Made by a program: the position numbers and the translations under genes
From: JALZCH01 sp036387135
GTDB lineage: Bacteria; Acidobacteriota; Blastocatellia; Pyrinomonadales; Pyrinomonadaceae
Reading direction: 5' to 3'
NCBI GenBank assembly: GCA_036387135.1
Contig: DASVUH010000075.1
Location: forward strand, 1-64,000
Length of the DNA: 64,000 bases
Notes under the pieces: model-generated
The model's database searches: none
The model's input: the letters and a program-made list of their open reading frames with translations, nothing else
Told to the model about the DNA's origin: nothing
Shown: piece after piece, positions 34,001-43,834 of the stretch
Layout: each line of letters begins with the position of its first letter
Numbering within the stretch: position 1 is the first letter of the stretch

Positions 34001-35616
34001 TGCCGCAACTAGAAAAAGCAGAAGAAACTTTAAAACGCAATAATTTGATTTATGAAATCTTATTAAAAACTGTGTTTCAAAATTTCCGGAAGCAGAATTA
34101 TGAAGAAACTTTAAAGTGGGCTTCAGCCGCCGCGCAATCTGCAAGTTATCACCATATTGGCAGATTTTCAGATGCAAGACTCGAAACTGTGGTTTTAGAA
34201 GTGGGCGAAAAATTAGACTTGCTTTCATTGAACCAAAATGCTACCGACCCTGTAATAAAATTTACTAAAGTCAACTCTTCACGAAAACAAGTGTTGCACA
34301 TTGTCACAACTGTTTATGAGGTTGGTGGGCATACCCGCTTAATTAAAAATTGGGTTAATGCTTATCCTGAATATACGCATTCTTTGTTAATTACCAATCC
34401 ATTACCTACTGGAATTCCGAACTTTTTGGCGGAAACGATTCTCCGAAATGGAGGTAAATTAATTACTTTTGCGCCTGAGATAGATTTATTAATAAAGGCT
34501 AGGCAGCTTAGGGAAATTGCAGGTAATAACTTTGATTATGTAATTCTTCACCATCACCCTAACGATGTTATTCCAATAGCGGCTTTAGCAAAAGAAGGAC
34601 TTCCCGCTGTTGCTTTAGTAAATCACGCGGACCATGTTTTTTGGCTGGGTAGTTCCATTGCGGATTTAGTAGTTGATTTTTGTCCTCATGGAGAGCAATT
34701 AAGTCGGGAAAGGCGTTTTGCCAGACATACAACGGTTGTTCCTTATCTTAATGATATTAATGTCCCAAAGGTCACACGAGCCGAAGCGCGTCGAAAGCTG
34801 GGAATAAGCGACGATTCAGTTGTTCTTATAAGTATTGGATCAGCATATAAATATAAACCTATATCAACTCATAATTTCTTTAAAACCGCATCGAAGATTA
34901 TTGAGAAAGAAACTAAAGCGCACTTATATTTGATTGGTTTAACAGATGACCAGGGAACGGGAATATCAGCCAATAAACGCATACACTTTTGTGGAATCGT
35001 CAATGACCCAAGCTTATATCAAATTGCAGCAGATATTTATTTAGATGGATTTCCGCTTGGAGGAGGACTTGCGTCCATTGAATGTGTTTTGGCAGGAGCA
35101 TGCCCGGTTTTTGCTTACTCACCTTTATCGTTATTTACAGCAAGTCGTTTGTTGGAGTTTGATGGAGCAGTTGAGATACTAAAAACAGAAAGTGAGTATA
35201 TTGATAAAGTCAGCGAGTTAATAAACGATTCACAACTTAGAAAAGATATTGCAGAAAAACTAAAACAGCGAATTATTTATTTTAATAGTAAAAACAAGTA
35301 CAGAGAATATGCGAATGCAACATTTCAGTATCTTGATACAATCAAGCATCAACCTTTCGAAATCCCTCAATCCAACTTTAAATTAGATTCCGAAGACAAT
35401 AGCTTATCAATTCTATCTGATATACATAAAAGGAATATTCCATTTTTATTACAAAGAACATGGGACGCCGGTTCTGGCATAAGCATTTTACAAATCATAA
35501 ATATGATGATTTCATCAATACAAGTTAAGGATACAAAGTTATCATACCAGCATTTGCGAGGTTGGTTAGGAACAATAAAAGAGGCAGTGCGAGGTAAAAA
35601 AAAGACCAGCTTGTAA
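34000..35616 (+). CDS. GT4-like glycosyltransferase with N-terminal helical extension
   Basis: A 538-residue protein. Residues 1-95 are a helical extension with TPR-like spacing; then a GT-B core follows (HIVTTVYEVGGHTRLIKNW at about 106, YVILHHHPNDVIPIA). The C-terminal Rossmann half begins near 265 (VVLISIGSAYKYKPI) and ends with YLDGFPLGGGLASIECVLAG, a nucleotide-sugar binding block with E at the usual place. It is strikingly AT-rich compared with its neighbours, which suggests separate transfer. It starts within the stop of the aminotransferase (TAATG). Confidence 0.75.
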   Translation: MPQLEKAEETLKRNNLIYEILLKTVFQNFRKQNYEETLKWASAAAQSASYHHIGRFSDARLETVVLEVGEKLDLLSLNQNATDPVIKFTKVNSSRKQVLHIVTTVYEVGGHTRLIKNWVNAYPEYTHSLLITNPLPTGIPNFLAETILRNGGKLITFAPEIDLLIKARQLREIAGNNFDYVILHHHPNDVIPIAALAKEGLPAVALVNHADHVFWLGSSIADLVVDFCPHGEQLSRERRFARHTTVVPYLNDINVPKVTRAEARRKLGISDDSVVLISIGSAYKYKPISTHNFFKTASKIIEKETKAHLYLIGLTDDQGTGISANKRIHFCGIVNDPSLYQIAADIYLDGFPLGGGLASIECVLAGACPVFAYSPLSLFTASRLLEFDGAVEILKTESEYIDKVSELINDSQLRKDIAEKLKQRIIYFNSKNKYREYANATFQYLDTIKHQPFEIPQSNFKLDSEDNSLSILSDIHKRNIPFLLQRTWDAGSGISILQIINMMISSIQVKDTKLSYQHLRGWLGTIKEAVRGKKKTSL

Positions 35617-35645
35617 ATGTGTAAATTACAGCCGAGATTGTAACT

Positions 35646-36698
35646 ATGAAGATTTCAGTGGCAATGTGTACGTACAACGGTTCGGCTTACTTAGCCGAAC
35701 AGCTTGAAAGCATTGCCGCGCAAGCGCGCCTGCCCGGCGAGCTTGTCGTGTGCGACGACCGCTCGACCGATGCGACATCTGAAATCGTTCGCAGCTTTGC
35801 CGAGAAAGTGCCTTTCCCGGTGCGTTTCATTGTCAACGAAAAGAATCTGGGCGTCACGAGAAATTTTGAAAAAGCGATTTCTTTATGCACGGGCGACGTT
35901 ATCGCGCTGACCGATCAGGACGACGTTTGGATGCCGGAAAAGCTCGCGGTTTTCGAGCGGGAATTTACCCTTAAACCGCATCTCGGATTAATTTTTACCG
36001 ATGGCGAAGTTGTTGACGAGAAATTAAATCCGATGAATCGGCGAATTTGGGATTATTATTTTTCCGGCGACAAGCGACGGCAGTTTGAGCAAGGCAAAGA
36101 AATTGAGATTCTTGTTTGGAGCGACACTGTAACCGGCGCGACGGCGGCTTTGCGCGCCGAGTTAAAGACGCGATTAATTCCGGTTCCGCTTGATTGTGGT
36201 TTTATTCACGACGGCTGGCTCGGACTGCTCGCCGCGTGTCATTCGCATATTGGGTTTGTCTCGCAGCCTTTGATTAAATATCGTCAACATCAGGATCAGC
36301 AATGCGGAGTGCCGAAAAAGTCGGGCAATCCGAATCAGGGAATTTCACAAAAGGAAAAGCACCGGCGAACATTGACGCTGCTTCGGGCGCGTTTACACGC
36401 GCTGCAAACGGCTCTCGATTTTTGTGAGCGGCAAGAACTCAAAGAACAGAGCGGCTTTCTCAAACGGACGGACGAAGAGGAAATTTTGTTAAAGCCGCTC
36501 GACGCTGCGAAATCGGGTTTGAACGGAGTTATCGCTGAGTTAAGCGAAATGGTTAAACATCTTGAGCGGCGAAAAGATTTGCCCGCATCAAGGCTGCGGC
36601 GTTTGAAAATTGTTTCAAACGAATTATTGGCGGGAAATTATTTCAGATATTCAAAAGGTTTCGGCAGCGCGATTCGCGATTTAATCGAATCTTTCTGA
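35646..36698 (+). CDS. Family 2 glycosyltransferase
   Basis: A 350-residue GT-A transferase. N-terminal VAMCTYNGSAYLAEQLESI, DDRSTD and the metal-binding DQDDVW near residue 92 are the usual set. The C-terminal half (about 200-350) is helical and has no membrane helix. Rhamnosyl or other NDP-sugar transfer onto the lipid-linked glycan is expected. The acceptor is unknown. It follows the AT-rich glycosyltransferase by 29 bases. Confidence 0.85.
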   Translation: MKISVAMCTYNGSAYLAEQLESIAAQARLPGELVVCDDRSTDATSEIVRSFAEKVPFPVRFIVNEKNLGVTRNFEKAISLCTGDVIALTDQDDVWMPEKLAVFEREFTLKPHLGLIFTDGEVVDEKLNPMNRRIWDYYFSGDKRRQFEQGKEIEILVWSDTVTGATAALRAELKTRLIPVPLDCGFIHDGWLGLLAACHSHIGFVSQPLIKYRQHQDQQCGVPKKSGNPNQGISQKEKHRRTLTLLRARLHALQTALDFCERQELKEQSGFLKRTDEEEILLKPLDAAKSGLNGVIAELSEMVKHLERRKDLPASRLRRLKIVSNELLAGNYFRYSKGFGSAIRDLIESF

Positions 36699-36761
36699 AA
36701 TTTTCATCCAGAAATTTTAATCAATCTGCGGCAATATAATCGGATAAAATTTTAATCTGTA

Positions 36762-38012
36762 ATGAGTACCGTTCGTCCTTTTTTTTCTGTGGTGATGCCG
36801 ACCTACAATCGCGCTCATCTTTTGCCGCTGGCGATAGAGAGCGTTTTGCAGCAATCGGTTGCAGATTTTGAATTGATCATTAGCAACGGCGGTTCGACGG
36901 ATAACACGAGAGATGCGGTTGCGGGGTTTTCCGATAAGCGGATTCGCTACTTTGAAACCGAAGAAAAACTCAGCATCGGAGACAATTATCAATACGCTTT
37001 AGAGCAGGCAAACGGCGAATACATTACATTTTTAGGCGACGACGATGCATTTGCTCCGATTATGTTCGAGCGAGTCGAGCGGATAATGACTGAACGACAA
37101 GCGCAAGTCATCGCATTTCAATATTGTAATTATTATCACAATGAATATGTTGATGATGATTTTTCTTATATTCATCCGAATACTTTGCAAATTCCGCAGT
37201 TTACCGGCGAAACGTTTGAGTTTAAAGCCGCCGAAGCGACCAGACAGCTTTTCGGTTATCACGGTTTGAATGATGCCGAACGAAACGGGAAATTTATTAT
37301 TCCGTATCTCGCCAACGCCGTTTATCACAAAAACGTTTTCTCGCGTATTCAGTCGAAAACAAACAATCCGTTTGCCGCGACTCCGGCGGATATGTATATG
37401 GCGGCGGCAGTTTTTTATGTGATTGATTCGTATTTTTGTTTGGACGAGCCGCTGCACATTTGGAGCCGCTGGAGCGGCAGCTCGACGGCTTTGCCACATA
37501 AAAAGGGAAACGAGCTGAGAAAGCATTACGAGAAACTGTTAAACGGGCAAACGCTGCAATTTACTCCTTTAAAATCGGCGCTTCCGCACAATTGCAGCGT
37601 CAATGCCGTGCTTCAAGCCGGAAACGATTTTCAGGGCGCAAATTATCAAAGCGAAATTGATTGGTTTCTGTATTACAAAACCATTTATGAAAATTTAATG
37701 TATTTGAAAAGTCTGGGCGTTGATATTTCGGAGGAATTAACTGACTTTCAAAAGGTGGTTTCGCAAGAGCCGATTGAATTAAAACAAAGAGTGAATTCGG
37801 AAATTTCCAAATTCAGCCGGAGTCCAAAGCGGTTTTTAAGAAATAATCTGCCGTTTGTCGTAAAGCCTTTGAAAAAGCTGCTCGACCGCAGAAATACGAA
37901 TAAGCCGGTTATAATCCGGGGCATTGAAGCCGGGTTTAATAATGCTTTGGAAGCCGCTTGTTTTTTGGGTAAAACCGTTGCTCAGGGTAAGATGTTACGG
38001 GGAGTGCAATGA
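36762..38012 (+). CDS. Family 2 glycosyltransferase
   Basis: A 416-residue GT-A transferase with FSVVMPTYNRAHLLPLAI, ISNGGSTDNT and FLGDDDAF near residue 90 for metal and sugar nucleotide. The unusual NGG in place of DDG is shared only with its paralog at 44782. The 300-residue C-terminal region is specific to this pair. It lies 63 bases after the previous gene and overlaps the next one by four bases (ATGA). Confidence 0.85.
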   Translation: MSTVRPFFSVVMPTYNRAHLLPLAIESVLQQSVADFELIISNGGSTDNTRDAVAGFSDKRIRYFETEEKLSIGDNYQYALEQANGEYITFLGDDDAFAPIMFERVERIMTERQAQVIAFQYCNYYHNEYVDDDFSYIHPNTLQIPQFTGETFEFKAAEATRQLFGYHGLNDAERNGKFIIPYLANAVYHKNVFSRIQSKTNNPFAATPADMYMAAAVFYVIDSYFCLDEPLHIWSRWSGSSTALPHKKGNELRKHYEKLLNGQTLQFTPLKSALPHNCSVNAVLQAGNDFQGANYQSEIDWFLYYKTIYENLMYLKSLGVDISEELTDFQKVVSQEPIELKQRVNSEISKFSRSPKRFLRNNLPFVVKPLKKLLDRRNTNKPVIIRGIEAGFNNALEAACFLGKTVAQGKMLRGVQ

Positions 38013-38920
38013 ATCAACCGTCGGTCAGCGTCATAATTCCAAACTACAACTACGGTCGCTTTCTTTCCGAAGCAATAGACAGCGTTTTGGCTCAGACTTA
38101 TTCAAACGTCGAAATCGTTGTGGTTGACGACGGCTCATCAGACAACAGCCTTGAGATTTTAGCCGAATACGAAAAAAAGGGAATTAAAGTCGTTCGACAA
38201 AAAAACAGCGGAGTCGGCGCAGCTCGAAATACCGGCGCGAAAAGCTCTTCGGGCGATTTAATCGCTTTTCTTGATGCCGACGATGTTTGGCTGCCCCGAA
38301 AAATCGAAAAACAAGTTGAGCGGCTACTTTCAAACCGCGATTTCGGACTCGTCACCTGCGCGATTAGAGAATTCGACCAGGCGGGAAACACGATTTACGG
38401 AGAAACGCACGCGAAAGGAAAAGAAGGCTGGTGCGCCGAAGATATTTTGTTATTTAAGCCCGTCACGCCGGGTCCCGGAAGCTCGACTCTGATCTGGCGC
38501 GAGCTGTTTGAGAAAGCAGGCGGTTTTGACGAAAGAAAAGAAATGCACCCGTTGGAAGATTGGGAATTTCTTTATCGGGCGGCTCGCATCTCGCAGATAG
38601 CTTTTGTGCCCGAAGCTCTGGTCGAATATCGCAATCACGGAACGAACGGGCATTTGAACACGCCGCGTTTTGAACGCTCTTTATTATTGGCTTATGAAAA
38701 GATTTTTGAAACCGCCGACAAGCAGACGCTCAAACTGCGCCGCAGATGCTATGGAAATCTATATAAAATGGTGGCAGGTTCTTATCTTGTGGCTGGAGAA
38801 TACAAAAATTTTTTGAAGAATACGGGAAAAAGCCTTTTTATCACGCCCGAAAATTTAACGTATTTTGCCGCTTTTCCGGTCAGACGTTTACGAAAAAAGC
38901 TAAAACGGCAGTACAATTGA
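38009..38920 (+). CDS. Family 2 glycosyltransferase
   Basis: A 303-residue GT-A transferase with VSVIIPNYNYGRFLSEAID, VDDGSSDNS and FLDADDVW (DxD motif) at about residue 90. The residue set for acceptor binding EDWEF near residue 190 is typical. The overlap of four bases with the previous gene means translational coupling. Confidence 0.87.
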   Translation: MNQPSVSVIIPNYNYGRFLSEAIDSVLAQTYSNVEIVVVDDGSSDNSLEILAEYEKKGIKVVRQKNSGVGAARNTGAKSSSGDLIAFLDADDVWLPRKIEKQVERLLSNRDFGLVTCAIREFDQAGNTIYGETHAKGKEGWCAEDILLFKPVTPGPGSSTLIWRELFEKAGGFDERKEMHPLEDWEFLYRAARISQIAFVPEALVEYRNHGTNGHLNTPRFERSLLLAYEKIFETADKQTLKLRRRCYGNLYKMVAGSYLVAGEYKNFLKNTGKSLFITPENLTYFAAFPVRRLRKKLKRQYN

Positions 38921-38946
38921 GTAGTATTTAAAGCAGAGTTTTTAGA

Positions 38947-39909
38947 ATGAACAAACCTCTAGTTTCAGTAGTTATCCCGGCATATAACGCGGCAAAAACG
39001 CTTGAGTTTACGGTGCAAAGCGTGCTTGAACAAACCGCGCAGGATTTTGAAATCCTCATCGTAAATGACGGCTCGAAAGACAACACGCTCGAAGTCGCCG
39101 AATCGCTCGCCGCTCTTGATTCGCGTATCAAGGCGATTTCGCAGCCGAACGGCGGCGTATCGTCAGCCCGAAACGCGGGCATCAAAGCCGCATCCGGCGA
39201 ATACGTGGCGATTCTCGACGCCGACGATTTATGGCTGCCGCACAAGCTCGAACGACAGCTCGCCGTTTTCGATTCCGAAAAAGACGTTCACGCCATTCAA
39301 ACCGGCGCTTATTATGTCAACGATAATTTGGAAGTTTTGAGCGTCCGCCCGTGTTTTGAATCAAAAGACGCTTTGCTCGAAACCCTGCTTTTCCAAAATC
39401 TGCCGCAAGTTGCGGCATCAGTCATTGTCAGACGCAGCAGGCTTGAGGAAATCGGCTTATTCGATACCGGGTTGGTAATTCTCGAAGATTGGGAATTTAT
39501 GATTAGATTGGCGAGATTCTGCAATTTGAAAAGTATTGAAGAGCCGCTCGTCTTATATCGAAATTATGTCGGAAATCGCAGCCGGAATCTAGGCATTCAT
39601 ATCAAGCCCGGTCATATTATTCTCAAAAGATTATTTCAAGACCCGACGCTCCCCGACCATATCAAACAACGCAAAGCGTTAATTTATTCGACTTTTTATC
39701 GAATGCTCAGCGGCGCGGCTTTCAATATCGGCAAATACGGCGATACGCTGAAATTCGGAATAAAATCTTTATTGACGCATCCTTCGGCTCTGATTTATAT
39801 GGCTTCTCTGCCTTTAAGAAAAATGCGGCGCGCTCCATCGCGGGAAAACTTGCCGGAAGAATACAAAATTGCCATTAAGAATTTCTCGAAACGGCAAACA
39901 GCGCAGTAG
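38947..39909 (+). CDS. Family 2 glycosyltransferase
   Basis: A 320-residue GT-A transferase with VSVVIPAYNAAKTLEFTVQ, VNDGSKDNT and ILDADDLW, and the EDWEF acceptor motif near 180. It resembles the previous gene more than the others. The last 60 residues are basic and may touch the membrane face. The partial remnant at 46084-46180 comes from a related gene. Confidence 0.87.
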   Translation: MNKPLVSVVIPAYNAAKTLEFTVQSVLEQTAQDFEILIVNDGSKDNTLEVAESLAALDSRIKAISQPNGGVSSARNAGIKAASGEYVAILDADDLWLPHKLERQLAVFDSEKDVHAIQTGAYYVNDNLEVLSVRPCFESKDALLETLLFQNLPQVAASVIVRRSRLEEIGLFDTGLVILEDWEFMIRLARFCNLKSIEEPLVLYRNYVGNRSRNLGIHIKPGHIILKRLFQDPTLPDHIKQRKALIYSTFYRMLSGAAFNIGKYGDTLKFGIKSLLTHPSALIYMASLPLRKMRRAPSRENLPEEYKIAIKNFSKRQTAQ

Positions 39910-39986
39910 TTTTGGCGCTTGAGTATTGTTGATCAAACGGGCGTTTTAATAAATCAGCCTTTATCAACAAGCGGCTTAAATTATTT

Positions 39987-40808
39987 ATGATTAACGAACG
40001 TATTATAAAACTTAAGAATCGCATATATAGTTTTGTTGCTTATAACAGAAGACGCGCCGGAGTGCGTTTGCTTGGCAATTTCTGCGATAAAATTCTTAAA
40101 TCATACGAAAACAGCAACTATGATGTTTACACGAACGGAGAATATTATGTCCTCAAAAGTCTGGCGAAGGCGGATTTAAAAGTTATTTTCGATGTCGGAG
40201 CAAATGTCGGCGATTGGGCGTTGATGGTAAATAAAATTCATCCGAAAGCGGAAATTCACTGCTTTGAAATTGTTCCTTCGACCTTCGAGGAACTAAAAGA
40301 GCGAATCCAGAATAATTCTCAAATCATTCTTAATAAAATGGGTTTGTCGGATCACGAAGGAAGCGTCGAAATAAAATACTTTCCTGAAAATTCCACGCTT
40401 TCCACAGCCGTAGATTATCCGCACTCGCTTGAAAGCGTCAAAATTAATTGTTCCGTCACTACGGGCGATTCATATGTCAGACGGAACGACATCGTTCAGA
40501 TAGATTTTCTTAAAATAGATGTCGAAGGCGTAGAACACTTAATATTAAAGGGTTTTGAAGAATCTCTGAGAAACGGTCAAATCAGCGTTGTCCAGTTTGA
40601 ATACGGATACGCCAACGTTCTATCACGATTTCTATTGCGCGACCATTACGAATTTTTCACCGAGCGCGGTTATAAAGTCGGTAAGATTTATCCGAACTAT
40701 ATTGATTTTCGAGATTACGAATTGACGGATGAAAATTTTATCGGTCCGAATTATCTGGCTGTTCATTCAAAGCGGAAAGATTTAATCCGATTATTGATGC
40801 ACAATTGA
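39987..40808 (+). CDS. FkbM-family methyltransferase
   Basis: A 273-residue SAM-dependent methyltransferase. IFDVGANVGDWALMV near residue 70 binds SAM and LKIDVEGVEHLILKG near 175 is the FkbM signature with the metal or acceptor acid. Family members O-methylate sugars or polyketides. Last gene of the first block; a terminator follows 18 bases after the stop. Confidence 0.85.
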   Translation: MINERIIKLKNRIYSFVAYNRRRAGVRLLGNFCDKILKSYENSNYDVYTNGEYYVLKSLAKADLKVIFDVGANVGDWALMVNKIHPKAEIHCFEIVPSTFEELKERIQNNSQIILNKMGLSDHEGSVEIKYFPENSTLSTAVDYPHSLESVKINCSVTTGDSYVRRNDIVQIDFLKIDVEGVEHLILKGFEESLRNGQISVVQFEYGYANVLSRFLLRDHYEFFTERGYKVGKIYPNYIDFRDYELTDENFIGPNYLAVHSKRKDLIRLLMHN

Positions 40809-40826
40809 AGAACAGCGACAAATAGG

Positions 40827-40856
40827 AAAAGGCGAATCTTTCAATTCGCCTTTTTC
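40827..40856. terminator. Terminator after the first polysaccharide block
   Basis: AAAAGGCGAA pairs with TTCGCCTTTT with an 8-base loop and a T-run. It stands between convergent genes (FkbM, plus; tail-spike-like protein, minus). It marks the end of the transcript from 24803. Confidence 0.85.
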
Positions 40857-41006
40857 AGCTATCCTATGTCTCAAGCTCAACAAGTCTTGCGTGTGCATCA
40901 GATGAACCGTGAACGAGAACGCGCACCTTACTCGTCATAATCGGCACTTAGAGTTTGTCGCAAATTCTTGTTACTACTAATCTTGGTTGTCGAGTCGCTG
41001 ACGGTT

Positions 41007-43655
41007 CTATGCTTCGCCGATTTTTACCAAGCGAAAATGTCCGCTAAACGGTGTGACGCGAGAAGCCGTCCGCGTCGCTCCAGAATTCTGGTAAAGCTCA
41101 AGGTAAAATTCCTGTGTTCCGTTTGAGATAAAAGTAAAGTTGAAAACAATATCCATTACCAGTCCGTCGGAAATATTTTGCTCGTTTTCAATTACAATCG
41201 GCTCACCGCCCGTTGGCTCTACCCTTCTAAGAAGAAGCGATGTGCGCCCGCCGCCCGTCGTTCCTGAAAGACGAATCCCGCCGCTCAAAGAATAAATGCC
41301 CTCCTCGTTGACAGCCAACTTGTTGTTCGCGATTGAATAAGTTGTCACGTTGCCGGTTAAAGTACCTATCGGAACTGTTACAAGAGTGTCATGCGGAAGC
41401 GACAACGGGGTTGTCTCGGTGTTAGTCATTTGAAAATAACCGGCTGATGCGAGCACCCCGCCGCTTGATTCAACGAAACTATATTCAATGGATGTGCTAT
41501 TCGAACTTTTAGACAAGTTCCAATCATTATTTTTGAACTTGTTTCCGCTTAGATTCATTAAATACGAAAACCCGTTGCCGCCGTTCGTTCCCTGCGAAGA
41601 AGGCGAAGTCGTTAAAGTTACCTGGGTAAAACTTTGAACTGATTGAATTGTGTAAGTATTTCCGCCAATCACAATCGGACGCCCCACGTGCCACCAGCGA
41701 AACATTACGCCGTTGACCCGTGTTAGGACCGCACCGCTGATTGTCACTTTCCCGTTTTCCGAAGGCTCGGTTGGAATGTCCGTATGACCCAAGTTTTCCC
41801 AAACAATTTTTGAACCCGAAAAACCCTGCCAAATCTGCCCTGTATTGCCTTCAAAGATGGAATCAACGACGTTGTTAATTAAAACGGCGCGCGGCGCGGC
41901 ATTCGGATAGTGGTTATTGATTCGATTGTTTTTAACCGTCAGCCCGTAACTGTTGTCAATCCACAAGCTCTGGTTAATCGCGCCTTGTATCGTGTTATCG
42001 GTAATCTCGCAGTTTTCGGCGTCCCAAACGTAAATCCCAAAGGCGAGATATGCGCCTTTTCTCCCAATCCACGTTTCCATTGCAGTAGTCCCGGCTGATG
42101 AAGGGTAAGCACCGATAATTTTATTGCCGCGTATCACGACGTTTCGGCAGCCCGTCGCGGTATAGCTACCCTGCACCTCGATGCCGAAAACGTTATCCAT
42201 TTTCGATTCCGAACAATCGAAAGTGTTGTTCGTAAAATCAACCGTATCAACGATGTCATACGAAGTATTCGGCTCGATGTCAATAAGATGCCCGCCCTGA
42301 CGGACTAGTTCTAATTTAACCGTTCCGGTTGTTGAGGAAATATCGGAAGGAATCGGGTTTGCCATCCACCCGCCTCCGGGTGCGGACTGCTTCAAGTAGA
42401 TTGACGTTCTGGAAAGAATGTCGAGATAAGTGCGCCAGATCGTACGCTTTCCGGTCGTGTTGTTCGTGTGCGTAAAAACCGCCCACGGATTCGCTATGCC
42501 GAAAGCCGAATGCAGTATATCGCTGTGATAATCGATTTCGGGAATCGTTATCGTTGATAAACCCGTCGTTGCCGTAACCGCTCCAACGTTGAAATTAACA
42601 TTGCCCATCTTCGAGGCTTTGTTATTGTGGATCGAGCAATTTACGCCGTTAATCATCGCGAAAACGTGATAACCCGAACGGGTAACAACGCAATCGCGGA
42701 TTGAACAATTAACCGCAACGTCGTCAATTGAATTGCCTGATTTTCCGATGTTTGCGCTGTAACCATCCCAGTTGTCGAAAGAGCAATTGAAAATATGCCC
42801 GTTTTCGCACGAACCTAGTGAAACAGCCGGACTGCCTTCCTGATTGGTTCTGGTATATGGACCTTGAAAATGAATCTTTTCAATCCAGACGTTTTTTACC
42901 TTATTCGGATATGCGCCGCCAGAACCGTATTCACTCGACAGGCTGAAATGCACCGGGAACTGTGAGACGGGTTCAAGAATGACCGCCGCTGCTTCTCTTT
43001 TTGCCCCGTTGTGGGTCCTAACCTGATTCGAGCCGTGAATAACGCTTGTCGAACCATGTCCGTAAATATAGTTATCGCCTTCAAAAAGGATCGGCGACAT
43101 TCTATCAGTATATAGCGTTCCGGGCTGGTCGAAATCGTGAAATGTGTTTGTCAGCACAGCACCGGGCGCAATCTCAAGTATCGCGTATCGTCGCAAAATA
43201 ACTACCGAATCAATATTGCCGGAATAAGCGCGGATTGTGACGACTTTGTTTTGCGTCCAGTCCGTGTCGTGTTTAAAAGCATAAAGAGCCTTTCTGAGTC
43301 GGTTTGATATGCTTGTCGCATCAAACAACCTTTCGGAAATATGGCGTGGGTATTCTGTGCCGACGAACTTTACTTTATTATCCGCAAATCCTGAAAAAAC
43401 CGCTTGCTGTCCCAAAAGACAATCTTCCGCAAGTCCGACGCCTTCAAACGTTATGGTGGAGGTTGAATTCGCCGCCACAAACCGTGCGCCGTCTATCGGT
43501 TCAAGTATTAACTTCGCCGGGACTACAATATTTCCCGAAATAGTTAGATTCGTGTTGAAAATATAATTCTGCGGCGTTGCCGGGGGGGTTGTGTTTATCT
43601 GGCTAATTACAGTTCCGAAATTAGCGTCGGATATAACGTTGTTTTGAATTGGCAT
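41007..43655 (-). CDS. Tail-spike-like right-handed beta-helix protein
   Basis: An 882-residue protein on the minus strand. ATG 43655 follows GAGGAG by seven bases. There is no signal peptide. Residues 20-230 are a beta-rich head (NTNLTISGNIVVPAKLIL). About 230-640 are right-handed parallel beta-helix turns, with runs such as NVVIRGNKIIG, NCEITDNTIQGAINQSLWID and GLTVKNNRINNHY. The last 140 residues (VNEEGIYSLSGGIRLSG, FYLELYQNSGATRTAS) look like a C1q/TNF-like trimerisation domain. Such architecture is that of phage tail spikes that bind and cut host polysaccharide, or of bacterial surface lyases; the former is favoured by the missing signal and the zinc-ribbon neighbour. It is alone on this strand in the cluster, flanked by terminators. 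Confidence 0.75.
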   Translation of the reverse strand: MPIQNNVISDANFGTVISQINTTPPATPQNYIFNTNLTISGNIVVPAKLILEPIDGARFVAANSTSTITFEGVGLAEDCLLGQQAVFSGFADNKVKFVGTEYPRHISERLFDATSISNRLRKALYAFKHDTDWTQNKVVTIRAYSGNIDSVVILRRYAILEIAPGAVLTNTFHDFDQPGTLYTDRMSPILFEGDNYIYGHGSTSVIHGSNQVRTHNGAKREAAAVILEPVSQFPVHFSLSSEYGSGGAYPNKVKNVWIEKIHFQGPYTRTNQEGSPAVSLGSCENGHIFNCSFDNWDGYSANIGKSGNSIDDVAVNCSIRDCVVTRSGYHVFAMINGVNCSIHNNKASKMGNVNFNVGAVTATTGLSTITIPEIDYHSDILHSAFGIANPWAVFTHTNNTTGKRTIWRTYLDILSRTSIYLKQSAPGGGWMANPIPSDISSTTGTVKLELVRQGGHLIDIEPNTSYDIVDTVDFTNNTFDCSESKMDNVFGIEVQGSYTATGCRNVVIRGNKIIGAYPSSAGTTAMETWIGRKGAYLAFGIYVWDAENCEITDNTIQGAINQSLWIDNSYGLTVKNNRINNHYPNAAPRAVLINNVVDSIFEGNTGQIWQGFSGSKIVWENLGHTDIPTEPSENGKVTISGAVLTRVNGVMFRWWHVGRPIVIGGNTYTIQSVQSFTQVTLTTSPSSQGTNGGNGFSYLMNLSGNKFKNNDWNLSKSSNSTSIEYSFVESSGGVLASAGYFQMTNTETTPLSLPHDTLVTVPIGTLTGNVTTYSIANNKLAVNEEGIYSLSGGIRLSGTTGGGRTSLLLRRVEPTGGEPIVIENEQNISDGLVMDIVFNFTFISNGTQEFYLELYQNSGATRTASRVTPFSGHFRLVKIGEA

Positions 43656-43691
43656 AACATTTTTCTCCTCTTTTCTTTGTTTTAAGCTAAA

Positions 43692-43740
43692 AACCAAAAA
43701 CGCCCTGCAAATCTGTCTTTCAACAGAAATGCAAGGCGTC
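43692..43740 (-). terminator. Hairpin with T-tract in the leader of the tail-spike-like gene
   Basis: CGCCCTGCAAATCTGT pairs with its near complement ACAGAAATGCAAGGCG (three mismatches) and, in minus direction, is followed by TTTTTGGTTTTT. It lies between the small zinc-ribbon gene (ends 43835) and the spike start (43655). It could stop the former or regulate the latter as an attenuator. Confidence 0.5.
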
Positions 43741-43834
43741 CATCTCTTACGTTTGCCCAAAATTTAGGGCGACTGAATTTTCATTATCAATCTAAACCGT
43801 TCTATGAGGAATGTCAAGTACTTTAAAACAAAAA

